Source: VRUE01 sp963774555
GTDB lineage: Bacteria; Actinomycetota; Thermoleophilia; Solirubrobacterales; 70-9
Direction of reading: 5' to 3'
NCBI GenBank assembly: GCA_963774555.1
Contig: CAVZFL010000002.1
Location: forward strand, 868,001 to 932,000
DNA length: 64,000 nucleotides
The position numbers and the translations under genes are program-made. Of this stretch, positions 32,911 to 41,126 are shown in pieces. The notes under the pieces are model-generated. The model worked only from the letters and a program-made list of their open reading frames with translations. It was not told the DNA's origin and ran no database searches. The first letter of the stretch is position 1; every line of letters begins with the position of its first letter.

Positions 32911-33415
32911 CGCGGGCGCCCATCTTCAGCTCGCAGACGATCGCGATCGTCCAGCGCCGGATCTCGTCCCAGTCGCGCCGGTCGCGGTACTCGACGGGCG
33001 TGTTCTCGACCATTGCCTTCTCGATCGGGCCGCGGGGATCGGTGGGCAGCCGACCGCCGAAGACGATGTGCCCGCGGCAGCCGAGCTTCTCGACCTTCTC
33101 GACGATGCGCGGCGGCTCCATCCAGGTGGGATTGTCCGCCGCGGGATCTCCGGCGGGTCCCGAGCTGAAGACCCAGAAGGGCATCCCTTCCAGCGCCTTG
33201 CGGTGCTCGCGCAGGAAGTGCTTCGCATCGCCGCGCCAGCGCTTCATGTAGACGGCGCTTCCCAGGATCACCGCGTCGTAGGGCTCGAGGCTCTCGACCT
33301 CCTCGGCGACCCGGCACTCGACCGAGGCGTCTTCCCGGCGCAGCGTCCGCGAGATCGCCTCGGCGATTTCAGCGGTAGAGCCGCGCTTGGAGGCGTAGGC
33401 AACGAGAACGTTCAC
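32903..33415 (-). CDS. Flavodoxin-domain protein
   Basis: A 170-residue FMN-binding flavodoxin-like protein. The phosphate loop is VAYASKRGSTAEIAEAI near the N-terminus, followed by YDAVILGSAVYMKRW and FWVFSSGPAGDP. This subgroup resembles HemG-type or mycobacterial flavodoxin-domain proteins. The final residues (CELKMGARVR) overlap the truncated sixA gene by 8 nt. Its redox partner is not evident locally. Confidence 0.88.
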   Translation of the reverse strand: MNVLVAYASKRGSTAEIAEAISRTLRREDASVECRVAEEVESLEPYDAVILGSAVYMKRWRGDAKHFLREHRKALEGMPFWVFSSGPAGDPAADNPTWMEPPRIVEKVEKLGCRGHIVFGGRLPTDPRGPIEKAMVENTPVEYRDRRDWDEIRRWTIAIVCELKMGARVR

Positions 33416-33578
33416 TGCCTCACACGCTGCCAGCGCACGAGGCTCACTTCATCAGTGGGATCCCACATTTCGACTGCGTGTAGATACTGAGCGGATCTCC
33501 GGAGGAGCAGCTGGCTTTTCGCCGATCGTCGAGTAGGGTCAACGCGACCAGTACGCGGCGGGGAGAAAAGAGGGTTGT

Positions 33579-34115
33579 ATGGCCTACGAAATGGAGATCC
33601 GGGGAAGCCAGGATCGCGTCAAGATCCGCAGTCCCTGGGCGGCGGCGCTACTGCCGCTGATCACGCTGGGGATCTACCACCTGGTCTGGTGGTATCGGAT
33701 CAACCGCGAGCTGCGCGACTACGGCAAGGCCAAGGGCTTCGACCTCGGTCAGAACCCGACCAACTCGGTGCTGGCGCTGTTCCCGGGCGGGATCATCATC
33801 GTGCCCGCCCTGATCACCTACTGGCGCGGCACCAAGCGCGTCATGGGCGCCTCCAAGGTCGGCGGCCAGGAGCCGCTCAACGGCTGGATCGCGATCCTGC
33901 TCTACCTCTTCATCGCTCCCGGCCTCTGGGCCTACATCCAGGTCTCGCTGAACAGCCTCTGGCAGGCCGAGGCGGACGCGATCGAGGGCCTGCCGGCACC
34001 GCCGGAGCCGAGCGACCAGATGCCGCCACCGCTCCCCCAGGAGCCGGTCGCGACCGAGCCGCCCCCGGCGGACCCGCCGCCGGTCGACCCGCCGGCCGCG
34101 GGGCCAACAGCCTGA
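33579..34115 (+). CDS. DUF4234 membrane protein
   Basis: A 178-residue protein with three to four membrane helices: about 22-38 (ALLPLITLGIYHLVWWYRIN, the DUF4234 hallmark), 63-82, and 100-125. The last ~45 residues are a proline/glutamate-rich cytoplasmic or external tail. A GGGAGAAAAGAGGG tract precedes the ATG. Function is unknown across the family. It is followed closely by a VOC gene, but no shared role is apparent. Confidence 0.85.
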   Translation: MAYEMEIRGSQDRVKIRSPWAAALLPLITLGIYHLVWWYRINRELRDYGKAKGFDLGQNPTNSVLALFPGGIIIVPALITYWRGTKRVMGASKVGGQEPLNGWIAILLYLFIAPGLWAYIQVSLNSLWQAEADAIEGLPAPPEPSDQMPPPLPQEPVATEPPPADPPPVDPPAAGPTA

Positions 34116-34125
34116 TCGGAGTCCC

Positions 34126-34545
34126 GTGAAGCAGCGCGTCAACCTGATCACCCTCGGGGTGGGCGATCTCGGTCGGGCGCGCCGCTTCTACGAAGCGCTG
34201 GGCTGGACGACCGGCGCCGCCGCGGACGACGACGTCGTCTTCTTCCAGGCCGGCGAGATGATCGTCGCGCTCTGGGACCGCGCTCGCCTCGCCGAGGACA
34301 GCTGCGTCGAGGACTCCGGCGGCTGGGGTGGCACGACGCTGGCGCTCAATCTCGGCTCGCCAGCTGAGGTGGATACCGTAATCGAGGAAGCCCGCGGCGC
34401 CGGCGCCAGGATCGGCCGCGAGCCGGCCGAGACATTCTGGGGCGGCTACAGCGGCGTCTTCGTCGACCCCGACGGAACCCCCTGGGAGGTCGCCCACAAT
34501 CCGCGCTGGACGATCACCGAGGACGGCGGCGTCAGACTCTCCTGA
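34126..34545 (+). CDS. VOC superfamily (glyoxalase-like) protein
   Basis: A 139-residue vicinal-oxygen-chelate protein with paired beta-alpha-beta-beta-beta motifs: VNLITLGVGDLGRARRFYEALGW and later TFWGGYSGVFVDPDGTPWEVAHNP. Members include glyoxalases, dioxygenases and resistance proteins. The exact reaction is not predictable from this sequence. GTG start; the GNAT gene follows one base after its stop, suggesting an operon. Confidence 0.88.
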   Translation: MKQRVNLITLGVGDLGRARRFYEALGWTTGAAADDDVVFFQAGEMIVALWDRARLAEDSCVEDSGGWGGTTLALNLGSPAEVDTVIEEARGAGARIGREPAETFWGGYSGVFVDPDGTPWEVAHNPRWTITEDGGVRLS

Positions 34546-34546
34546 C

Positions 34547-35323
34547 GTGGTCGACCGCGTCCACCTCAACCTGATCGCCAGCTCGCGGCAGCTGTTCGAG
34601 CTCGATCCCGATGCCACGATCGAGGCGGGGCCCGGTTGGGTCTTCGGCGCCGGCAGCCCTGAGCATCCGGTGATCTCGAACGCGGCGTTCCGCAACGACG
34701 ATGCTCTCGACGCAGGAGAGTTCATCGCTCGCGCCAAGAGCTTCTTCGCCAAACGAGGGCGCGGCTTCAGCGTCTGGGTTCGCGGCGACCAGGCGGAGGA
34801 TCGCGACCTGCTCGCCGCCGCCGAGGCCGCCGGCCTCCAGCTCGTCTATGAGATGCCGGAGATGGTCCTCAGGGCGCCGGTCGAGACACCGCCCCTGCCC
34901 ACCGGCGCCGAGATCCGCAGGCTGACCGAGGTGGAACAGGTCGACGACTACTGGGAGATTGCCGCCTCCTCCTACGAAAGCCTCGGCTTCCCACCCGAGG
35001 TCTTCGGCAGCTACGGCAACCGCAGCGGCCTCTTCGCCGAGAACATCGCCGCCTTCCTCGCCTATCTCGACGGCGAGCCGGTCAGCATCGCGATGACGAT
35101 CGTCAGCCACCGCGTCGCCGGCATCTACTGGGTCGGCAGCCTCGAGTGGGCGCGCGGCAAGGGGCTCGGCGAGGCGACGACGGCCGCCGCGACCAACGCC
35201 GGCTTCGAGCTGGGCGCAGAGCTCGCCTCGCTGCAGGCCTCGCCGATGGGCAAGCCGATCTACGAGCGCATGGGCTACGAGACCCTCTTCGACTACCGGC
35301 TCTACATGTTGCCGGCACCCTGA
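34547..35323 (+). CDS. GNAT family N-acetyltransferase
   Basis: A 258-residue acetyltransferase. The C-terminal half has the acetyl-CoA-binding region (VAGIYWVGSLEWARGKGLGEATTAAATNAGFELGA) and the YERMGYETLFDYRLY end typical of GNAT enzymes. The N-terminal half is a diverged GNAT-like domain. GTG start immediately after the VOC gene. Substrate unknown. Confidence 0.85.
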   Translation: MVDRVHLNLIASSRQLFELDPDATIEAGPGWVFGAGSPEHPVISNAAFRNDDALDAGEFIARAKSFFAKRGRGFSVWVRGDQAEDRDLLAAAEAAGLQLVYEMPEMVLRAPVETPPLPTGAEIRRLTEVEQVDDYWEIAASSYESLGFPPEVFGSYGNRSGLFAENIAAFLAYLDGEPVSIAMTIVSHRVAGIYWVGSLEWARGKGLGEATTAAATNAGFELGAELASLQASPMGKPIYERMGYETLFDYRLYMLPAP

Positions 35324-35344
35324 ACGTCGCCTTCAGAGAACCAT

Positions 35345-35770
35345 CTACGTCGGGTAGTCGTCCGGCAAAAGCCGGAACGGGCGTCCGCCCGGGCCCCGCA
35401 TTGCGCGGAAATGGCGCCGATCGAAGGTGAGTACGTCGGTACTTCCGTGGCGTTCGGCAAGGACGACGATCGAGGCGTCGGCAAGGCCGACTTGGAGGTC
35501 GGCATAGCGGCGCATGACCGCCGCGGCTCGCTCGACGTCGGACCGACCGAACTCGGCAAGCTCGTATGCGCCCTCGGCAACCTCATTCAGGAGCGCCAGC
35601 TGGGCGCCTTGACCGTGCCGCTCGCCGAGCATGTAGTCCAGCTCGGCGAGAACGAACGGGGAGAGGAGAAGGGGTCCGCTCACCTCATCGACGATCCGCT
35701 TGACCTCGTCATGATGCGCCGCCGTCGAGCTGGCCATCTGAAGCACCGCGTTTGTGTCGACCAAGATCAA
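35345..35770 (-). CDS. PIN-domain ribonuclease toxin (VapC-like)
   Basis: A 141-residue PIN-domain protein. Acidic metal-site residues are visible in ILVDTNAVLQ, VLAELDYML, GLADASIVVLAE and LTFDRRHF. VapC toxins cut specific RNAs. Its ATG overlaps the stop of an upstream ribbon-helix-helix gene by 4 nt, the standard antitoxin-first arrangement. Confidence 0.9.
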   Translation of the reverse strand: MILVDTNAVLQMASSTAAHHDEVKRIVDEVSGPLLLSPFVLAELDYMLGERHGQGAQLALLNEVAEGAYELAEFGRSDVERAAAVMRRYADLQVGLADASIVVLAERHGSTDVLTFDRRHFRAMRGPGGRPFRLLPDDYPT

Positions 35771-36027
35771 TCCTCGCCAAACCCCTCGAGTGCCTCGTCG
35801 ACCCGCTCGGGGTTGTCGAGCACCGGGTCGTCGAGAGCAAATAGCGCCCGTGGCTTGCGCCGGCGCTGCCGGTGCTCCTCGATCACCCGATCGACGCCAA
35901 CTCGAATCAACTCCGCCTCGCTACGGGCGGTGCGCGCTGCGATCTCCTCCAACTGGCGCTTCTGGTCGTCACCGAGATAGACGGTCGTCCGTTTCACGCC
36001 ATATATCGTGCCATACGTGTCACTCAT
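35767..36027 (-). CDS. Ribbon-helix-helix antitoxin (VapB-like)
   Basis: An 86-residue antitoxin. Residues ~10-50 are a CopG/Arc ribbon-helix-helix (KRTTVYLGDDQKRQLEEIAARTARSEAELIRVGVDRVI). The acidic C-terminus (DDPVLDNPERVDEALEGFGED) likely wraps the PIN toxin. The ATG at 36027 is chosen; a GTG just before KRTTVYL is an alternative. The AT-rich stretch ATATATCGTGCCATACG inside the first codons may be part of the operator. Confidence 0.85.
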   Translation of the reverse strand: MSDTYGTIYGVKRTTVYLGDDQKRQLEEIAARTARSEAELIRVGVDRVIEEHRQRRRKPRALFALDDPVLDNPERVDEALEGFGED

Positions 36028-36108
36028 CGCTTCTCTAAGGCCTGGAAGCGAAGATCTCTCCCCCATGACCCCGGTGTCTGTTGCGCAATTTGGCTCTAAC
36101 ATCGAACC

Positions 36109-36990
36109 GTGCCCCGGGTAGCCGCAGAGAACGAGGAGGCCCTCGAAGCCTGGGACGGCGTCCTCTTCGACCGCTTCCTCCAGTACCGGGAGATCGTCAC
36201 CGACGGCCTCGGCGCTCACGGCGAGGCGGCGCTGGCCGCTCACCCACCCCGGCAGGGGGAGCGCGTCCTGGACATCGGCTGCGGCTTCGGCGACACCAGC
36301 CAGCGCATGGCCGGGATCGTCGGCGAGTCCGGCTCCGTGCTGGGAGTCGACGTCGCGCCCCGCTTTATCGAGCTGGCCCGGCAGGAGGCCGAGCGCGCCG
36401 CCCTGGACAACGTCAGCTTCGACGTCCGCGACGTGCAGGTGACCACCTTCGAGGATCGCTTCGACTACGCCTTTGCCCGCTTCGGCACGATGTTCTTCGC
36501 CAGCCCGGTGGCGGCGATGCGCAACGTGCGCGAGGCGATGGCGCCCGGCGGTCGCCTCTGCATGGTCGTCTGGCGGCGCAAGCTCGACAACGAATGGCTG
36601 CACCGAGCCGAGAAGGTGGTCGACGAGTACCTCGAGGAGCCGGAGGAGACCGACGAGCCCACCTGCGGCCCCGGCCCCTTCTCGATGGCCAACGCCGACA
36701 CCACCAGCGACATCCTCCAGGGCGCCGGCTTCGTCGAGGTCGAGCTGCGCCGCTGCGACATCCCGATCAAGATCGGCCGCGACCTCGACCACGCGGTCGA
36801 GTTCGCCACCGCGATCGGCCCGGCGGGAGAGTTGATCCGCCTCGCCGGTGACGAAGCCGAGCAGGTCAGGCCCACGATCGAGGCATCCCTGCGCGAGGCC
36901 TTGGCCGAGTTCGTCGGCCCCGACGGCGTCGTCGCCGACGCCTCGACCTGGATCGTCAGCGCCAGAGCGCCGCAAGCCGCGTCGGCGTAG
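36109..36990 (+). CDS. Class I SAM-dependent methyltransferase
   Basis: A 293-residue Rossmann-fold methyltransferase. Motif I is VLDIGCGFGDTSQRMA, the acidic SAM-ribose loop LGVDVAPRFIELA follows, and FDYAFARFGTMFF is motif IV. It starts at a GTG. The C-terminal ~110 residues carry a helical cap that would set substrate choice. It is followed by a TetR-type palindrome and an SDR gene; whether it shares their pathway is unclear. Confidence 0.88.
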   Translation: MPRVAAENEEALEAWDGVLFDRFLQYREIVTDGLGAHGEAALAAHPPRQGERVLDIGCGFGDTSQRMAGIVGESGSVLGVDVAPRFIELARQEAERAALDNVSFDVRDVQVTTFEDRFDYAFARFGTMFFASPVAAMRNVREAMAPGGRLCMVVWRRKLDNEWLHRAEKVVDEYLEEPEETDEPTCGPGPFSMANADTTSDILQGAGFVEVELRRCDIPIKIGRDLDHAVEFATAIGPAGELIRLAGDEAEQVRPTIEASLREALAEFVGPDGVVADASTWIVSARAPQAASA

Positions 36991-37007
36991 CTGACTGGCC
37001 AGTCAGC
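36990..37007. promoter_or_regulatory. Perfect 18-bp TetR-type palindrome
   Basis: GCTGACTGGCCAGTCAGC equals its own reverse complement. It starts at the last base of the methyltransferase stop codon and lies about 60 bp upstream of the SDR gene. Its core matches the 8247-8260 operator, suggesting a common TetR regulator. Confidence 0.6.
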
Positions 37008-37069
37008 CAGCGCCAGATCCATATAGCCTCCCGGGCCGACTTTACGAACTAGAAGGAGAACGCAGACTG

Positions 37070-37900
37070 ATGGGACTTCTCGATGGGAAAGCGGCGATCG
37101 TCACCGGCTCGGCGCGCGGAATCGGCCGCGCAACGGCCGAGCTCTTCGTCAGCCAGGGCGCCAAGGTGCTGATCAACGATCTCGACGCCGACGTCGCCGA
37201 ACAGGCTGCCGGTGAGATCAACGGCGAGACCGCCGTCCACGCCGGCGACCTGACTCAGCCCGAGGCCGCCGACAAGCTCGTCGCCGCCGGGGTCGAGGCC
37301 TTCGGCGCCGTCGACATCGTCGTCAACAACGCCGGCTACACCTGGGACGGCGTCGCACACCGGATGACCGACGAGCAGTTCCAGGCGATGATCGACATCC
37401 ACACGGTCGTGCCCTTCCGCGTCGCCCGGGCGCTCGCACCCCACTGGCGCGAGGCGGCCAAGGCGGAGCGCGGCGAAGACAAGGAGGTCTTCCGCAAGCT
37501 GATCAACATCTCCTCGACCTCGGGGACGATGGGCAACGCCGGCCAGATCAACTACTCGGCGGCGAAGATGGCCGTCGTCGGCCTGACCAAAACCCTCGCC
37601 AAGGAGTGGGGCCAGTTCAAGATCAACGTCAACGCGGTCGCCTTCGGCTTCGTCGAAACCCGCCTCACCGCCGCCAAGGAGGAGGGCGGCGAGATGACCG
37701 CCCCGGGCGGCGAGAAGATCGAGTTGGGTATCCCCGAGCAGATGCGGGCGATGGCCTCGGCGATCATCCCGCTCGGCCGCCCAGCCACGCCCGAGGAGGC
37801 CTCCGGCCCGGTCCTCTTCCTCGCCTCGCCTCTGGGGAACTACGTGCACGGCCAGGTGCTCAACGTCACCGGCGGCATGTTCGGAGGGATGTACACCTGA
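37070..37900 (+). CDS. Short-chain dehydrogenase (3-oxoacyl-ACP/CoA reductase-like)
   Basis: A 276-residue SDR with VTGSARGIGRATAE (cofactor), NNAGYTWDG, the serine in ISSTSGTMG and YSAAKMAVVG holding Tyr/Lys. An insert between strands (EAAKAERGEDKEVFRKL) is typical of actinobacterial 3-oxoacyl or 3-hydroxyacyl-CoA dehydrogenases. AGAAGGAGA precedes the ATG. It overlaps the next gene by 1 nt (TGATG), and the upstream palindrome suggests TetR control. Confidence 0.9.
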   Translation: MGLLDGKAAIVTGSARGIGRATAELFVSQGAKVLINDLDADVAEQAAGEINGETAVHAGDLTQPEAADKLVAAGVEAFGAVDIVVNNAGYTWDGVAHRMTDEQFQAMIDIHTVVPFRVARALAPHWREAAKAERGEDKEVFRKLINISSTSGTMGNAGQINYSAAKMAVVGLTKTLAKEWGQFKINVNAVAFGFVETRLTAAKEEGGEMTAPGGEKIELGIPEQMRAMASAIIPLGRPATPEEASGPVLFLASPLGNYVHGQVLNVTGGMFGGMYT

Positions 37901-38385
37901 TGTCTCAGGCGACGGGCGACAGGCGTCCACCCCGCTACCTCGACGTAGCGGACCGGATCTGGCCTGTCACCCGTCGCCTCATGGGCCTGCACACCGCTCT
38001 CTACAAGGCGAGCGGTGGCAGGCTGGGCCACCAGGTTCCCGGCGGCCCGGGCAAGATGCTGCTGCTCGACCACGTCGGCGCCAAGAGCGGCACCAAGCGC
38101 ACCTCACCACTGCTCTACGTCAGGGACGGCGATGACCTCGTCGTGATTGCCTCCAAGGGCGGCTACCCCAAGAACCCCGCCTGGTTCTACAACCTCATGG
38201 CCAATCCCGACACGACCGTGCAGGTGGGCCGCCACCACAGCAAGGTCCACGCCCGTGTCGCGAACCCAGAGGAGCGCGAGCGCCTCTGGAAGCTGGCAGT
38301 CAAGGCGTACCGCGGCTACGACGACTATCAGGCCCGCAGCAAGGGCCGCGAAATCCCGCTAGTCATCCTCGAGCCCCGCAACTAG
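37900..38385 (+). CDS. Deazaflavin (F420)-dependent nitroreductase family protein (DDN-like)
   Basis: A 161-residue split-beta-barrel protein of the DDN/FDOR family. Family segments are KMLLLDHVGAKSGTKRTSPLLYVRDGDDLVVIASKGGYPKNPAWFYNLMANPDTTVQVG. Members use cofactor F420 to reduce diverse substrates, and family presence fits an actinobacterium. The ATG shares a base with the SDR stop codon, so the two are coupled and may act in one redox pathway. Confidence 0.9.
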   Translation: MSQATGDRRPPRYLDVADRIWPVTRRLMGLHTALYKASGGRLGHQVPGGPGKMLLLDHVGAKSGTKRTSPLLYVRDGDDLVVIASKGGYPKNPAWFYNLMANPDTTVQVGRHHSKVHARVANPEERERLWKLAVKAYRGYDDYQARSKGREIPLVILEPRN

Positions 38386-38397
38386 CGCCCCACCCCG

Positions 38398-38506
38398 GGG
38401 TGCAACGCGCTGTCCCCTTGCCAGGGGGATAAAACGTTGCACCCGGTTTGAGGCGATTGAGGTGAAACGTCTTCTCCACCCACCAGGGGGATAAAACGTT
38501 GCACCC
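38398..38506. repeat. Two related GTTGCAC-type intergenic palindromes
   Basis: GGGTGCAACG (38398-38407) pairs with CGTTGCACCC (38435-38444) around a C-rich/G-rich inner stem. A second, weaker copy spans 38461-38505. The right halves are identical over 26 bases. They lie between convergent genes, so terminator activity is possible here, but a relative at 60422 lies between divergent genes. Confidence 0.6.
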
Positions 38507-38509
38507 GGG

Positions 38510-39367
38510 TTAGGGCTTGGGGCGGCGCTCCTCGGCTACGGGGGTGCCGGACTCGGTGGCGATCGCTTCGGGGGGCCAGGGGCCGGCCCAGTTGTCGCGG
38601 GCGCCGTCGATCGTGATTGTCGTGCCGGAGAAAAAGTCGCCGGCGGGGGAGGCCAGGTAGGCGACGAGCCAGGCCATCTCCTCGGCGCGGCCGGCGCGGC
38701 CGATCGGGATCGAGCGCTCGAGGTTGTCGACGACGACCTGGGGATACTTGGTCATGAGCGTCTCGGTGGCGAACTGGCCGGCGGCGAGGGCACAGGTCTT
38801 GATCCCGAAGCGGGCCCACTCGACCGCCAGCGTCCGCATCATGTTCTCGACCGCGGCGCGGGCGGCGCCGGAGTGGACCATTCCTGGCATGCCGTGGTGA
38901 GGCGAGAGCGTCACGCTCAGCACCTTGCCGCCGTTCTGCGGGATGAAGGCCTTGGTCGCGGCCGCGTGCGTCATCAGCCAGGTGCCCTGCACGTTGAGTT
39001 CGATCACGGTGCGGAAGCCTTTCGGCGTGATCGTCTCGGCCGGGGCGAGGAACTGGCCGCCGGCGTTGTTGACCAGCACGTCGAGCCGGCCGTGGCGCTG
39101 GAGCACACCGTCAAAGAAGCGATCGACCGCCTCCTCCTCCCGGATGTCGAGTGTCTCGTGCTCGAAGCTGCCCGCAAGGCCCTGCGCCTGCTCAGCGGTC
39201 TCGGCCAGCGGCTCCTCGCGCCGCCCGCAGCCGATCACGGCGGCGCCGAGCCGCGCCAGCTCCAGCGCGGTCTCACGCCCTAGGCCGCTGCCGGCGCCGG
39301 AGACGACGCAGACCTGACCCGCGAGCAGGTCCGGCCTGAAGATGCGCGAATGCCCGCTGTCAGCCAT
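38510..39367 (-). CDS. SDR family oxidoreductase, dienoyl/enoyl-CoA reductase-like
   Basis: A 285-residue SDR with VVSGAGSGLGRETALELARLG, NNAGGQFLAPAE and the C-terminal GTTITIDGARDNW. Sequence style matches peroxisomal-type 2-enoyl-CoA or 2,4-dienoyl-CoA reductases, which lack the usual YxxxK. Here the region reads HSGAARAAVENM, so the Tyr is absent and the usual Lys of that subgroup is Arg. The protein is convergent with the DDN-like gene. Confidence 0.87.
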   Translation of the reverse strand: MADSGHSRIFRPDLLAGQVCVVSGAGSGLGRETALELARLGAAVIGCGRREEPLAETAEQAQGLAGSFEHETLDIREEEAVDRFFDGVLQRHGRLDVLVNNAGGQFLAPAETITPKGFRTVIELNVQGTWLMTHAAATKAFIPQNGGKVLSVTLSPHHGMPGMVHSGAARAAVENMMRTLAVEWARFGIKTCALAAGQFATETLMTKYPQVVVDNLERSIPIGRAGRAEEMAWLVAYLASPAGDFFSGTTITIDGARDNWAGPWPPEAIATESGTPVAEERRPKP

Positions 39368-39413
39368 GCGCGCGCAAGCCTATATATGGACGCTCGCCGT
39401 AACCTGAGCGGCA

Positions 39414-40325
39414 GTGAAGGTGCGAGTAGAGCCGAAACCGCTGCACGAGCCGCTGGCCGGCGGGACTCCCGGCGCCACGGTGACGGTCGAACCGATCGTC
39501 GCCGGCACGGTCACCTGGCCGCGGACGATGATGGAACGGCCGGGCGGTCGCTTCGAGACGCTGAAGCTGGCGCGCGCCCTGCTCAGCGGCAACCCGGCGG
39601 CGACCGTGCCCGTCTCCTGCTTCCTGATCCGCCACCCCAGCGCCGGCGCGATCCTCGTCGACACCGGCCTGCACCCCTCGATCGCCACCGACGCCAAGGA
39701 GAACTTCGGCGGCCTCGCGGCCCGCTTCGGCCACCCGGCCCTTGAGCCGGGGAGGGACGCCCCCTCGCAGCTGCGCGAGCGCGGCCTCGACCCCGGTGAG
39801 ATCCCGATCGTGGTGATGACCCACATGCACATCGACCACACCTCGGCAATCTCCGAGTTCCCCAGCTCGACCTTCGTCCTCAGCGAGACCGAGTGGCACG
39901 CGGCAGCAACCGGCGGGCAGCCGCTGCTCAACGGCTACCGCCGCCCCCACTTCGACTACGCCTTCGACTACCGCACGGTCGACTTCGACCGCGCCGGGAT
40001 CGACTCCTACGCGAGCTTCGGCCGCTGCTTCGACCTCTTCGGCGACGGCTCGATCCGCCTCGCCTTCACCCCCGGGCACAGCGCGGGCCACATGTCGGTG
40101 ATCTGTCACCTGAAGGAGCGCGACTTCGTGATCGGCGGCGACGCCACCTACACCAAGGCCCAGCTCGACGGCGACGCGCCGCTGGCCCCGCGCCCCGCCG
40201 ACGCCCACAACTACCGCCGCTCGCTGCAGGAGCTGAAGCTGTTCCGCCGCGAGTACCCCGACGCGATCGTCACCCCGGGCCACGACGCCGATTTCTTCGC
40301 CGGGCTCAGCGCCCGCTACGAGTAG
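39414..40325 (+). CDS. Metallo-beta-lactamase-fold hydrolase (lactonase-like)
   Basis: A 303-residue MBL-fold enzyme with the dinuclear zinc motif HMHIDHTSA, a further His in TPGHSAGH, an Asp in GGDATYT and a final His in TPGHDADF. The layout resembles AHL-lactonase/AttM-like proteins. It starts at a GTG. The last 20 nt overlap the convergent PlsC gene. Substrate could be a lactone or another ester. Confidence 0.87.
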   Translation: MKVRVEPKPLHEPLAGGTPGATVTVEPIVAGTVTWPRTMMERPGGRFETLKLARALLSGNPAATVPVSCFLIRHPSAGAILVDTGLHPSIATDAKENFGGLAARFGHPALEPGRDAPSQLRERGLDPGEIPIVVMTHMHIDHTSAISEFPSSTFVLSETEWHAAATGGQPLLNGYRRPHFDYAFDYRTVDFDRAGIDSYASFGRCFDLFGDGSIRLAFTPGHSAGHMSVICHLKERDFVIGGDATYTKAQLDGDAPLAPRPADAHNYRRSLQELKLFRREYPDAIVTPGHDADFFAGLSARYE

Positions 40326-41016
40326 ACAGCTCGCCGTACATCTGCCGCACCGGGGCGAAGATCTGCTCGGCGACCTCGAGCTGGCGCTCGCGGCTCGGCG
40401 CCTGCTCGGTGGGGAAGGTGAGCGGCTCGCCGAAGCGCACCGTCACCTTGGGGAAGCGGAAGCGCTTCCAGCGCCGCACCTTCTCGGAGCCGTGGATCGC
40501 GACCGGCACCACGGGCGCGCCCGATTCGAGCGCGATCCGCCCGATCCCCGGCTTGACCTCTTTCAGCTTGCCGCTGCGCGAGCGGCCGCCCTCGGCGTAG
40601 ACGAGCAGCATCTCGCCCTGCTCGAGGATCGCGAAGGCCGTCTTGAAGGACTCCTCGTCGCGGTGGCCGCGGCGCACCGGGAAGACGCCGCCGTGCTTGT
40701 AGATATAGGTGAGGACGGGCGGGCCGAACATCTGCGACTTGGCCATGAAGCGCACCTTGCGATGCAGCAGGTAGAGGCCGACGAAGAAGTGGTCCATCTG
40801 GCTGAAGTGGTTGGGGGCGAGGATCAGGGCGCCCTCCCGCGGCACGTTCTCGACCCCGATCGCCCGCACTCGGTAGATCAGCAGGGTCGGAATCGAGATC
40901 AAGATGCGGACGAAGGTGTAGGTCCAGCCGACCCCCTTACGCGCCGAGGCATGGAACTGGTCGAAGTACTCCGCCGGACGTTCGTCCCTGTAGACCTGTG
41001 GCTTCATGTCTGCCAT
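40306..41016 (-). CDS. 1-acyl-sn-glycerol-3-phosphate acyltransferase (PlsC family)
   Basis: A 236-residue acyltransferase. The catalytic NHxxxxD motif is NHFSQMD, and YAEGGRSRSGKL is the substrate-binding motif III with P-less variation. It has an N-terminal hydrophobic helix (VRILISIPTLLIYRVRAIG). It acylates lysophosphatidic acid in phospholipid synthesis. Glycerol kinase is the upstream neighbour on the same strand, so both serve glycerolipid supply, although a palindrome separates them. Confidence 0.88.
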   Translation of the reverse strand: MADMKPQVYRDERPAEYFDQFHASARKGVGWTYTFVRILISIPTLLIYRVRAIGVENVPREGALILAPNHFSQMDHFFVGLYLLHRKVRFMAKSQMFGPPVLTYIYKHGGVFPVRRGHRDEESFKTAFAILEQGEMLLVYAEGGRSRSGKLKEVKPGIGRIALESGAPVVPVAIHGSEKVRRWKRFRFPKVTVRFGEPLTFPTEQAPSRERQLEVAEQIFAPVRQMYGELSTRSGR

Positions 41017-41031
41017 AGAAGTGATGCCGAC

Positions 41032-41069
41032 GGGCCTAAAAGTGGCCGTATAGGGGCACTTTTAGGCCC
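41032..41069. repeat. Intergenic palindrome between glpK and plsC-like gene
   Basis: A perfect 13-bp stem, GGGCCTAAAAGTG (41032-41044) with CACTTTTAGGCCC (41057-41069), and a 12-nt loop. It lies after the glycerol kinase stop and before the acyltransferase start on the minus strand; it could stop or buffer read-through. Confidence 0.55.
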
Positions 41070-41126
41070 ATCGACCCCGGAAAGGTCCCCGGTTTCGTGC
41101 TGGCCTACCCCTGGGATCGACGGGGG

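Noticed and set aside
38398..38506. Two similar hairpins as a start of a CRISPR array
   Set aside because: Only two units, no regular spacers and no cas genes nearby; a palindromic spacer repeat fits better.
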